A stretch of DNA of 64,000 nucleotides from Candidatus Alistipes faecigallinarum (GTDB lineage: Bacteria; Bacteroidota; Bacteroidia; Bacteroidales; Rikenellaceae): the NCBI GenBank assembly GCA_019115605.1, contig DXDG01000027.1, forward strand, positions 54,897-118,896, given 5' to 3'. Position 1 is the first letter of the stretch; every line of letters begins with the position of its first letter. Positions 8,909-19,819 of the stretch are shown piece by piece. Below the pieces are notes generated by a model. The model saw only the letters and a list, made by a program, of their open reading frames with translations. It was not told the DNA's origin and did not search any database. Made by a program: the position numbers and the translations under genes.

Positions 8909-10609
8909 ATGTTACGCCGTCTGTCGGTCGAAAATTACGCGCTCATCGACAAGCTCGAAATGGAGCTGGATCCCCACCTGAACATCATCACGGGTGAGAC
9001 GGGCGCCGGCAAGTCAATCCTGCTGGGAGCTCTCGGGCTGCTGCTGGGCGGCAAAAACGACGGCGCGGCCATGAAGGACGCGGCGCGCAACTGCACCGTC
9101 GAGGGAACCTTCCGCCTGGCGGGGCTCGGTCTGGAGCCCTTCTTCGAGGAGAACGACCTCGACTATGCCGACGAGACGACCCTCACGCGCATCATCTCCC
9201 CCGCGGGCAAGAGCCGCATGTTCGTGAACGACGTTCCCGTGTCGCTGGCGCAGATGCGCGAGCTGGGGAGCCGCCTGGTGGACATCCATTCACAGCATCA
9301 GAACCTGATCCTCTCCTCGGAGGAGTTCCGCACGACGGCCATCGACACCGTGGCCGGCAACGGCGCGCTGCTCGAACGCTACGCGGCGCACTATGCCCGC
9401 TTCACGGAGCTGCAGCGCGAGGTTGCCGCCCTGCGCGAGGCGGCCGAGAAGGGGCGGCGCGACGAGGAGTGGCTGCGCTTTCAGGTCGAGGAGCTCTCGG
9501 CGGCCAACCTCCGCGCGGGCGAGCAAGCCGAAATCGAGGAGGAGCTCGCGGTGCTGGAGCACGCCGACCGCATCGGCGAGACGCTCACCGCGCTGCGCAA
9601 CGCCCTCGATGCCGACGAAACGGGCATCCTCGTCCAGCTCAAGGAGGCCGAAAACGCCCTCATGCACATCGGCGCCCACTACCCTGCGGCCGAAGAGTAT
9701 GCCGCACGGCTGCGCTCGACACTCGAGGAGCTGAAGGATATCGATGCTTCGGTTACGGCCGAAAGCGAGCGCATCGACACCGATCCCGAACGGCTGGCCA
9801 AACTCTCGGCACGACTTGACGCGCTGATTGCCCTCCAGCAGAAATACCGCGTCGCGGACGAGCAGGAGCTCATCGCGCTACGCGACCGCTCGGCCGCACA
9901 GCTCGCCGCCATCGTCCACGGCGACGAACGCATCGCCGAGGCCGAGGCGGCCCTTGCCGAGGCGGCCCGGCAGGCACAGGCCTCGGCCGACAAGCTTCAT
10001 GCAGCCCGCACGAAGGCCGCCAAGGGATTTGCCGGGCGGATCCTTGCCACTCTCGCACGGCTGGGCATGCCCGAAACCCGTTTCGAGGTGGAGATCGAAA
10101 CCACCGGAACGCTCACCCGCACGGGCGGCGACAGCGTCCGTTTCCTCTTCACGGCCAACCGCGACCGCACGCCGCAACCCGTCGAGCGGATCGCCTCGGG
10201 CGGTGAGCTCTCGCGTGTCATGCTCGCCCTGAAGGCGCTGCTGGCCGAACGCATGCAGCTCCCGACGATCCTATTCGACGAGATCGACACGGGCGTTTCG
10301 GGACGCATCGCCGACGCCATGGGCGAGATCATCGCCGCACTCTCCGCCACGATGCAGGTTGTGGACATCACCCACCTGCCGCAGGTCGCCTCGAAGGGCG
10401 CCGCCCATTTCGTGGTCTACAAACGCGACGGGCACACCTCGATCACCCGCCTGACGGACGACGAGCGCATCACCGAGATCGCCAAGATGCTCTCCGGCTC
10501 GGAGATCACCGACGCAGCCATCGCCCAGGCCCGCATCCTGCTGGGCCGCACGAAGGAGCCGGCAGCAACCGCCTCCAAGCAGACATCCGGCTCCGGCACG
10601 CTCTTCTGA
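8909..10609 (+). CDS. recN: DNA repair protein RecN
   Basis: SMC-like ATPase acting early in double-strand break repair. The 566-residue protein has Walker A GETGAGKS at 29-36, a long central coiled-coil region (about 150-370), and in the C-terminal head the ABC-type signature ASGGELSRVMLALK followed by Walker B ILFDEIDTGVSG. Length is typical (about 550). It is fourth in the bamD operon. Confidence 0.98.
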   Translation: MLRRLSVENYALIDKLEMELDPHLNIITGETGAGKSILLGALGLLLGGKNDGAAMKDAARNCTVEGTFRLAGLGLEPFFEENDLDYADETTLTRIISPAGKSRMFVNDVPVSLAQMRELGSRLVDIHSQHQNLILSSEEFRTTAIDTVAGNGALLERYAAHYARFTELQREVAALREAAEKGRRDEEWLRFQVEELSAANLRAGEQAEIEEELAVLEHADRIGETLTALRNALDADETGILVQLKEAENALMHIGAHYPAAEEYAARLRSTLEELKDIDASVTAESERIDTDPERLAKLSARLDALIALQQKYRVADEQELIALRDRSAAQLAAIVHGDERIAEAEAALAEAARQAQASADKLHAARTKAAKGFAGRILATLARLGMPETRFEVEIETTGTLTRTGGDSVRFLFTANRDRTPQPVERIASGGELSRVMLALKALLAERMQLPTILFDEIDTGVSGRIADAMGEIIAALSATMQVVDITHLPQVASKGAAHFVVYKRDGHTSITRLTDDERITEIAKMLSGSEITDAAIAQARILLGRTKEPAATASKQTSGSGTLF

Positions 10610-10642
10610 AGCGCCGCAGCCGCCACCATCCGTCATCAATCC

Positions 10643-11233
10643 ATGGATCAGATTCTGCAACTTGCCGCCGAAAACCGGCAGCGTGCCCTCCGCCTCATCG
10701 AAGAGCTGCAGCTTTTCGAAGCGTGGCGCTCGGCAGGGGCCACGCCCCATCCGGTGGGGTCGCTCCGCTCGGGGCTGCTGATGAAACACCTCGACATCGA
10801 CCTGCACGTCTACTCTCCGGCGCCGCTCCGCATCGAGGAGAGCTTCGCGGCCGTGGCCCGCATCGCCCGCCACCCCGGAGTCCGGGCGGTCGAATACGCC
10901 AACCGGCTCGACGCCGAGGACAACTGTCTCGAATGGCATGTGCAGTATGCGGACAAGCGGGGAGCGCTCTGGCAGATCGACATGATCCACCCCCCGGAAG
11001 GATCCCCTTGGGAGGGTTATTTCGAACGCGTAGCCGACCGCATCGCCGCTGCGCTGACCGACGAGACGCGCCGTGCCATCCTGCAGTTGAAATACGAGAC
11101 GCCCGACACGGAACGGATCCCCGGCATTGCCTACTGCATGGCCGTGCTGCGCGACGGCGTCCGCACCTACGGGGAGTTCTCGGCCTGGCGCAAGAGACAC
11201 CCCCTGACGGGAATTGTCGAATGGATGCCCTGA
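10643..11233 (+). CDS. Nucleotidyltransferase-fold-like protein of unknown function
   Basis: A 196-residue soluble protein with no clear named family. Around residues 38-60 it contains GSLRSGLLMKHLDIDLHVYS, which resembles the GS(x)nG...DxD metal-binding motif of the pol-beta nucleotidyltransferase fold (inference). A conserved-looking WQIDMIHP follows at about 120, which could supply the third acidic residue. No signal peptide or membrane segment is seen. It lies 33 bp after recN and before a good terminator, so it is probably the last gene of the bamD operon. A role in nucleotide or tRNA transfer chemistry is only a guess. Confidence 0.7.
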   Translation: MDQILQLAAENRQRALRLIEELQLFEAWRSAGATPHPVGSLRSGLLMKHLDIDLHVYSPAPLRIEESFAAVARIARHPGVRAVEYANRLDAEDNCLEWHVQYADKRGALWQIDMIHPPEGSPWEGYFERVADRIAAALTDETRRAILQLKYETPDTERIPGIAYCMAVLRDGVRTYGEFSAWRKRHPLTGIVEWMP

Positions 11234-11261
11234 CGGACCGCACCTGCGGTTCGTTTTTTTT
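11233..11261 (+). terminator. Terminator of the bamD-recN operon
   Basis: Nine-bp stem ACGGACCGC/GCGGTTCGT (one G-T wobble), 4-nt loop, followed by a run of T. Confidence 0.85.
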
Positions 11262-11337
11262 GTGCCGTTTTACGTCTTTTTCCACGATCCGGCGTCCTAT
11301 TATCGGACGCGCATTCAAAAAAGACCCTTTTGAACCC

Positions 11338-11814
11338 ATGATGAAAAGAACAGACACGCCCCAACCCAACCGGATTGCCGAGGCGGTTACCGCCTACCAC
11401 GCGGAGCTCTACCGCTTCGCTGCCCTGAGGACCGGTTCCCGAAGCGATGCCGAAGACATCGTGCAGGAGGCCTTTCTGAAGCTGCTGACCGCCTCGGGCG
11501 AGATCATCCATCCCAGAGCCTATCTCTACCGCTGCGTGGCCAATGCCTGCTGCGATCTGAAACGCCGCCGCACGTTCCACGAACCGTTGAGACCCGACCA
11601 GCCCCAGGAGGACCCCGACCCCGCACTGCGCGAGGAGGCCGAACGGCTCGCCGCACGGCTCGACCGCATCCCGCCGGAACAGGCCGAGGTCATCCGCCTG
11701 CACACCTTCGCTTCGCTGCGCTTTACGGAGATCGCCGAGGTCCTCGACATCCCCGTTACCACCGTCAAATCGAGGTTCCAGTACGGAATCGAGAAGTTGA
11801 GAAACTGGTTGTAA
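11338..11814 (+). CDS. ECF-type RNA polymerase sigma factor
   Basis: Sigma-70 family regulator of about 158 residues, the usual size for an extracytoplasmic-function sigma. Region 2 is seen as YHAELYRFAALRTGSRSDAEDIVQEAFLKLL (written here only as a location, residues about 18-48). Region 4 is the C-terminal helix-turn-helix FTEIAEVLDIPVTTVKSR. Two adjacent ATGs at 11338 and 11341 are both possible starts. It is followed 18 bp later by a zinc-finger anti-sigma factor, the typical ECF arrangement. The regulon is unknown. Confidence 0.95.
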   Translation: MMKRTDTPQPNRIAEAVTAYHAELYRFAALRTGSRSDAEDIVQEAFLKLLTASGEIIHPRAYLYRCVANACCDLKRRRTFHEPLRPDQPQEDPDPALREEAERLAARLDRIPPEQAEVIRLHTFASLRFTEIAEVLDIPVTTVKSRFQYGIEKLRNWL

Positions 11815-11832
11815 CCCGAAAAAACAACTGCC

Positions 11833-13149
11833 ATGAACTGCCAAGAATTCCATAAGATGATTCCCGACCTGCTTGCCGGCACGCTCTCCCCGGAAGAACT
11901 TACCACCGCCCGCGAGCACCTCACCTCCTGTCCCGCATGCGCCGAGGCTCTCCGCACGGCCCGGGAAACCCTCCGAAGCGTAACCCCGCGTTTCGAGCCC
12001 TCCGTTCCCGAAGGGTTGGAAGCCCGCCTGCTCGATGCGGTTCACCGCCGGGCAACCGTCTCGAAGACCCCCGAGCGCCACCCGCGCCGCCGGCTTGTCG
12101 GCCTCCTTTCGGGCGTCGTATCGGCCGCCGCCGTGGTCATCGTGGTCCTCACGTTCGGCCTCAACACGCCGGCCCGCGCCGCCCGCAACCGCCTCACGCA
12201 GGCCATCGCCTCGATGGAGGGTCTCCGCAGCATCCGCATCGAACTGCGCATCCGCACCTCCGAACAGGAAAACTTCGACTACATCGACCCGCATCGGGAG
12301 TTCGTACCTCACACGTTGGAGGCCATCTACAAGCCGCAACTCCTCTGGCGCGTCGAGAAACCCGGTCGCAAGGCCCTTTACGACGGAGAGCACACCTACC
12401 TCTGGTTCGACTCGCTGAACGACGGTCTGATCCAGCCCTATGCGCCCGACGCAATCGGGATGCTCAACCTGCTGATCGACCCGAGCCAGCTGCTCGAACT
12501 CGAAAGGCAGCTCACCCGGGCACATACCGGCGCCCGTTACGAACTGCGCCGTGAGGCGGAGGTTCTCTACCTGACGGTCATCAGTCCGGCGCAGGGCGAT
12601 TTCAGCCAAAGCGACCATGAGCGCAACACCTCCATCATCGAGAGCAACACCCGCCGCGAGTATCGTTTCGATGCACTGAACGGGCGCCTGCTCGGAGCCC
12701 GCGTAATCTTCCTCGACGGCGGTCGGGAGCGGACGCTGCTCGCAATCGACCGCATCGAATACGACGCCCCGCTCGATACTGCCACCCTCACCGTCCTTCC
12801 CGAAGGAATCAACTGGACGGATCAGACTCGCAACACCCCTTCACCCCGCCTGACCGGTATCGACGCGAAGGAGGCGGCCCGGCTGATCCTCGCGGCCTTT
12901 GCCACCTGGGACAACGAGATTCTCGACGAGGCGCTCCGCAGCTATGGGGCCCACGCCCGGAAGCTGCTCCAGAGCCGCTACGCCGGAGCCACGGTGGAGC
13001 GCCTCTCCGAACCCGTCCGCTCGGGCAAATACCCCGGATGGTTCATCCCCTGCACGCTGCGGATGGGAGACGGAAGCCGCGAAAGGATCCGCCTGGCCCT
13101 GCGCAACGACAACTCCGCAGGAAGTTGGGTCGTCGACGGCGGTCTCTGA
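11833..13149 (+). CDS. Membrane anti-sigma factor with large periplasmic sensor-like domain
   Basis: The 438-residue protein starts with a zinc-binding anti-sigma (ZAS) domain: His29, Cys33 and Cys36 form HxxxCxxC. One transmembrane helix spans about 88-110. The 330-residue exported part (about 111-438) is much larger than in ordinary anti-sigma factors. Its first half (RIELRIRTSEQENF..., KPQLLWRVEKPGRKALYDGEHTYLWF) resembles the LolA/RseB half-barrel fold, in which lipid or misfolded envelope material is sensed (inference from pattern only). It should hold the upstream ECF sigma at the membrane until a signal releases it. Confidence 0.85.
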   Translation: MNCQEFHKMIPDLLAGTLSPEELTTAREHLTSCPACAEALRTARETLRSVTPRFEPSVPEGLEARLLDAVHRRATVSKTPERHPRRRLVGLLSGVVSAAAVVIVVLTFGLNTPARAARNRLTQAIASMEGLRSIRIELRIRTSEQENFDYIDPHREFVPHTLEAIYKPQLLWRVEKPGRKALYDGEHTYLWFDSLNDGLIQPYAPDAIGMLNLLIDPSQLLELERQLTRAHTGARYELRREAEVLYLTVISPAQGDFSQSDHERNTSIIESNTRREYRFDALNGRLLGARVIFLDGGRERTLLAIDRIEYDAPLDTATLTVLPEGINWTDQTRNTPSPRLTGIDAKEAARLILAAFATWDNEILDEALRSYGAHARKLLQSRYAGATVERLSEPVRSGKYPGWFIPCTLRMGDGSRERIRLALRNDNSAGSWVVDGGL

Positions 13150-13175
13150 TCCGTGCCGCCCGCAACGGGCACAAA

Positions 13176-13211
13176 AAAACCGGGGCACTCGAAAACGAGT
13201 GTCCCGGTTTT
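13176..13211. terminator. Bidirectional terminator between anti-sigma gene and groEL
   Basis: Twelve-bp stem (CCGGGGCACTCG with its partner, one wobble), AAAA loop, A-run on the left and T-run on the right, between two convergent genes. Confidence 0.88.
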
Positions 13212-13249
13212 CATTTATCTGTCTGCTGTCGGCTGACAGCGGCCGATCA

Positions 13250-14893
<1,644 letters not shown>

Positions 14894-14905
14894 TTAAACG
14901 TTACT

Positions 14906-15178
14906 TTATCCAATGATCGCCAGGATGTCCTGCTGCTTCATGATCAGGTAGCTCTCGCCCTCGATCTGAATCTCCTGTCCGGCATACTTGCCGTAGAGAA
15001 CCTGGTCGCCGACCTTGACCTCCATCTTCACCTCCGAGGTGCCGGGGCCTACGGCCACTACCTTGCCTGCCAGCGGTTTCTCCTTGGCCGTGTCGGGGAT
15101 AATCAATCCTCCGGCTGTCTTCTCCTCCGCGGGATTCGGGAGAATCAGCACGCGGTCCGATAACGGTTTTACGTTCAT
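14906..15178 (-). CDS. groS: Co-chaperonin GroES
   Basis: Ten-kDa lid of the GroEL cage; 90 residues. The mobile-loop region [19 protein letters not shown] and the ending [14 protein letters not shown] are characteristic. It is the first gene of the groES-groEL operon. Upstream there is no TAnnTTTG box close to the start; instead a sigma-54-like element and TGACA repeats are seen (see findings). Confidence 0.99.
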   Translation of the reverse strand: MNVKPLSDRVLILPNPAEEKTAGGLIIPDTAKEKPLAGKVVAVGPGTSEVKMEVKVGDQVLYGKYAGQEIQIEGESYLIMKQQDILAIIG

Positions 15179-15238
15179 AGCTCTGTGTTTTTATAAGTTA
15201 TTATTGTCTTGTTTGATTGCTTTCGCACTCCTCCTACC

Positions 15239-15255
15239 ATCAAGAGCTGTGCCAA
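15239..15255 (-). promoter_or_regulatory. Possible sigma-54-type promoter element upstream of groES
   Basis: Minus-strand sequence TTGGCACAGCTCTTGAT matches the -24 half (TTGGCAC) well, and the -12 half has GA where GC is usual, with the correct GG-N10 spacing. It sits about 60 bp upstream of the groES ATG. Three TGACA copies lie upstream (plus-strand starts 15264, 15278, 15307). The functional assignment is inference. Confidence 0.45.
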
Positions 15256-15347
15256 CCGCCTTTTGACAGACGCGGCATGACAAACAAGCAGGAGCGCCTG
15301 CCAAAATGACACGGCGGCGAATTCATGCGGATTTTTCGCTGATTTTT

Positions 15348-15379
15348 TTTGCACGGACCGAAAAAGTGTATTACATTTG
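15348..15379 (+). promoter_or_regulatory. tRNA-His promoter (-33 TTTG, -7 TACATTTG)
   Basis: TTTG at 15348-15351 and TACATTTG at 15372-15379 with 20-nt spacing, about 30 bp before the tRNA. Confidence 0.8.
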
Positions 15380-15409
15380 CACTCCGAAAGACCGCCAGAC
15401 GGTCAGATG

Positions 15410-15483
<74 letters not shown>

Positions 15484-15487
15484 CCGA

Positions 15488-15514
15488 AAGCCGGACACGA
15501 AGTCCGGCTTTTTT
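15488..15514 (+). terminator. Terminator after tRNA-His
   Basis: Nine-bp stem AAGCCGGAC/GTCCGGCTT, 5-nt loop, followed by a T-run. Confidence 0.85.
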
Positions 15515-15737
15515 CGTCTCCATGCACCAACCGCCTGGTATCCAACGGTCTTTTGCACAATCGCGCGTCCGACGGCATCCGGCGCAGGAATACCTTGGAA
15601 AATAAAAAACACGCCGTCAAGGGCGACGTATCCGTTTTTTACTAACTTTAGGGGAAAATCGGCGGGTTTCAGCCTCCGGGGCCGCAGCCCGCGAGAAAAA
15701 CCAACAAACCAACCCTACTCACTCAACACAACGTACC

Positions 15738-18146
15738 ATGAAACGGAATCTACGCTCCCTGCTGCTGCTCCCGTTCCTGGCAGCCGCCGCGATGCTGGCA
15801 TCGTGCAGCTCCTCGGACGAGGACGTGGAGACGCCGCCGCCCGGCGGTGAAGAGTCACCCCCGACCCTCACGATCCAGTCGCCCGACGACGGCGACAACC
15901 CCACGAAGGTGGGGATCGGCCAGGGCCGCTATTCGAAGTCCTACGACATCGTTACGACCGGCAGCTGGCGCATCGAGAAGTCGGAGTCGGGCGACTGGCT
16001 CACCATCTCGCCCGCATCGGGCAAGGGCAACACCTCGGTAGCCTTTACGGCCGAAGCCAACGAATCGACCTCGGAGAAGGAGGCCGAAGTCAATTTCTAC
16101 CTCGAGGAGGAGCTCGTCCACACCATGACCGTCATCCAGGCGGGCAGCACCCCCTATCTGACCGTCTCGCCCACCCAGGTTGCCACGCTGCCCGTCGAGG
16201 GCGGCGATGTCGAGCTGACCGTCGAGACGAACACCTCCGGGTGGGAATACGCCATTACGGGCAGCAGCTCGTGGCTCACGGAGAAGTCGCGCGAGGAGAA
16301 CAAACTCGTCCTCACGGCTCCGGTGAACGAGGGTGCGGCCAAGCTGGAGGCTACCGTCACGATCTCGTCGAAGGATGACCCGACCCTCAAGCAGGAGATT
16401 GCCGTGGCGCAGTACAGCCTGACAGCCGACCTGCTCGACGTGGAGTTCCACAACGACGGGACGGCCACGGACCTCTCGCCGATGCACAACCAGGTGGAAT
16501 ATGTCCCCGGATCGGCGCTGATGACCTACCACAGCGAGAGCTATGACCGGTACATCGCCCACTTCAACCAGACCCCCGGCACCAACATGTCGTCGAGTTA
16601 TTATAAGGTAGACTATTCGGCCAACTCGGCGTTCCAGAATGCACTCTCCGACGGACATACGCTGGAGGCGCTCGTCATGTTCGACGCCGAGAGCGACGGT
16701 TCGAAGGAGATCAAGCCCTTCAGCTCGATGCAGTCGGGCGGCACGGGATTCCTCATCACCACCACCGCGCAGGGCAACTGCCTCACCTTCCTGCCCCATG
16801 TCGGAGGCTCCTACCGATGGGCCAAGAGCAACATCACGCCCGTACGCGGCAGATACTACCATCTGGTCGGCGTCTACGACAAGGAGGCCCAGAAGGCCCG
16901 CATCTATGTCGACGGCGAACTGAAGAACGAGGTCGACGCCACGGGCAACCTGACGCTGGCCGGCTCCGGCGCCCGCTGGTTCTGCATCGGCGGCGACGCG
17001 GCATCCTCCTACGGCGAGGCTTCCTGGAAGGGAGACATCGTCCTGGCGCGCATCTACGATGCTCCGCTGTCGGACGGCTCGGTGGCGATGCTCTGGGACA
17101 AGGTCAAGGACCGCCAGCCGCAGGGCGGCACCATCCAGATCTCGGATCTCTTCTTCCTCTCCACGGCCAACGTGCAGGCCGGTTCGGTCTACAAGGTCTT
17201 CGGCACGGGATTCCAGAGCGGCGACGTCGTGCGTCTCGAATCCACGAGCGACGAGAACCGCACCTATACCTGCGACTGCACGGTGGGCTCCGGATCGATC
17301 AGCATCACCATTCCCGGCGGATTCATCTCGGGGACCTACCGCATGGTGCTCCAGCGGGGCGAAGTCCTCTACCCGCTCGGACTGGTCGAGCTGACCCTCT
17401 CGGACAACCCCACGTCGTTCGAGAACCTGCCCGAGGTGGTTGCCCACCGCGGCTACCACACCACGAACGGAGCCGCCGAGAACTCGATGGAGTCCTTCCG
17501 GGCCGCCATTGAACTGGGCGTCTACGGTTCGGAGGCCGACTTCTACATCACCACCGACGGCGTCGTTGTCTCGAACCACGACCCCACGATCAAGAACAGC
17601 GCCGGGCAGACCCTCACCATCGCCAACTCGACCTACGATCAGATCAAGGATATCGTCCTCTCGAACGGCGAGAAGGTCGCCACCTTCGACGACTACCTCG
17701 ACATCCTGGCCACCAGCTCGAAGACGAAGCTCGTCATCGAGATCAAGGACCAGGGCGACGCCACGAAGAACGAACGCATCGTCGATGCCATTGTCGAGGA
17801 GCTCCAGAACCGACAGATGGTCGGCAAGATCGATCTGATCTCGTTCAACTATACGGTCTGCCAGCGCTTCGCCAAGGCCCTTCCGAGCGTTACGGTCGGC
17901 TACCTCTCCGGCGACAAGGCCCCGAGTACGATCGACCCGGCCATCAAGTGCATCGACTACAACTACGGCACGCTGCGCAGCAATCCGGCATGGATCCAGC
18001 AGGCGCACGACCTGGGCATGAAGGTGAACGTCTGGACGGTCAATTCGACCACCGACATGCTCGACTTCATCGCACAGGGCGTGGACTACATCACCACGGA
18101 CTACCCCGTAACCCTCAAGGAGATGCTTGAGAAGCTCTCCGAATAA
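15738..18146 (+). CDS. Surface lipoprotein: BACON x2, LamG-like, IPT-like, glycerophosphodiester phosphodiesterase
   Basis: An 802-residue multidomain lipoprotein (lipobox LASC, Cys23, followed by Ser/Asp/Glu residues). Reading from the pattern: two BACON-like beta-sandwiches (about 50-135 and 140-227), a LamG/concanavalin-like domain (about 232-450), an IPT/TIG-like module (about 458-556) and a C-terminal GDPD domain (560-802). The GDPD part has catalytic His570-Arg571 in VVAHRGY, the EAD metal site, His614 in SNHDP, and ends TTDYP. It probably hydrolyses glycerophosphodiesters from host or teichoic-type polymers at the cell surface, with the N-terminal domains binding carbohydrate or mucin (inference). 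A weak -7-like TAACTTTA is at 15643. Confidence 0.88.
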   Translation: MKRNLRSLLLLPFLAAAAMLASCSSSDEDVETPPPGGEESPPTLTIQSPDDGDNPTKVGIGQGRYSKSYDIVTTGSWRIEKSESGDWLTISPASGKGNTSVAFTAEANESTSEKEAEVNFYLEEELVHTMTVIQAGSTPYLTVSPTQVATLPVEGGDVELTVETNTSGWEYAITGSSSWLTEKSREENKLVLTAPVNEGAAKLEATVTISSKDDPTLKQEIAVAQYSLTADLLDVEFHNDGTATDLSPMHNQVEYVPGSALMTYHSESYDRYIAHFNQTPGTNMSSSYYKVDYSANSAFQNALSDGHTLEALVMFDAESDGSKEIKPFSSMQSGGTGFLITTTAQGNCLTFLPHVGGSYRWAKSNITPVRGRYYHLVGVYDKEAQKARIYVDGELKNEVDATGNLTLAGSGARWFCIGGDAASSYGEASWKGDIVLARIYDAPLSDGSVAMLWDKVKDRQPQGGTIQISDLFFLSTANVQAGSVYKVFGTGFQSGDVVRLESTSDENRTYTCDCTVGSGSISITIPGGFISGTYRMVLQRGEVLYPLGLVELTLSDNPTSFENLPEVVAHRGYHTTNGAAENSMESFRAAIELGVYGSEADFYITTDGVVVSNHDPTIKNSAGQTLTIANSTYDQIKDIVLSNGEKVATFDDYLDILATSSKTKLVIEIKDQGDATKNERIVDAIVEELQNRQMVGKIDLISFNYTVCQRFAKALPSVTVGYLSGDKAPSTIDPAIKCIDYNYGTLRSNPAWIQQAHDLGMKVNVWTVNSTTDMLDFIAQGVDYITTDYPVTLKEMLEKLSE

Positions 18147-18168
18147 GGGCCGCACCCCGCAAAACGAA

Positions 18169-18199
18169 CACGGACCGGTTTTTCCGGTCCGTGTTTTTT
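18169..18199 (+). terminator. Terminator after the GDPD lipoprotein
   Basis: Ten-bp perfect stem CACGGACCGG/CCGGTCCGTG, T5 loop, T6 tail. Confidence 0.9.
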
Positions 18200-18275
18200 G
18201 CCTGTCGGCAGCGTGGCGGGCATCGAAAGGGCGACAAGACCTGCGAAAAGGCCCGGGCCGCGGCCAGACAGCGAC

Positions 18276-18310
18276 AAAAAAAACGCCCTGCCACCATCGG
18301 GTGGCAGGGC
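18276..18310 (-). terminator. Terminator after enolase
   Basis: Minus-strand 11-bp stem GCCCTGCCACC/GGTGGCAGGGC with 4-nt loop, followed by a long T-run. Confidence 0.9.
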
Positions 18311-18333
18311 GCCTTTTCATGCAACGGCAGGTA

Positions 18334-19647
<1,314 letters not shown>

Positions 19648-19674
19648 TTAAAGCTTGCAAATCTTTTTGCACGG

Positions 19675-19682
19675 CAAAGTTA
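19675..19682 (-). promoter_or_regulatory. -7 element TAACTTTG for enolase
   Basis: Perfect Bacteroidota -7 box on the minus strand, 54 bp upstream of the enolase ATG. The -33 element is not clear. Confidence 0.65.
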
Positions 19683-19769
19683 CAAAATAATTGTGAAAAG
19701 CGAATTTCTTCGCTGTTATTTTTTTCACGGTCGCCACGCGGTCCGGTTTCGGGATTCGGACAAAAATCG

Positions 19770-19777
19770 TATCTTTG
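19770..19777 (+). promoter_or_regulatory. -7 element TATCTTTG for the antiporter operon
   Basis: Perfect -7 box, 42 bp before the ATG at 19820. A weak TTTC lies about 20 bp upstream of the box. Confidence 0.65.
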
Positions 19778-19819
19778 CCCCGCAGCCATGCACAACATAC
19801 GACCAAAGACCTCCGACAC

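Noticed and set aside
15855..18320. An 821-codon minus-strand frame opposite the GDPD lipoprotein.
   Set aside because: The sense frame has a signal peptide, lipobox and catalytic residues; the antisense frame has none.
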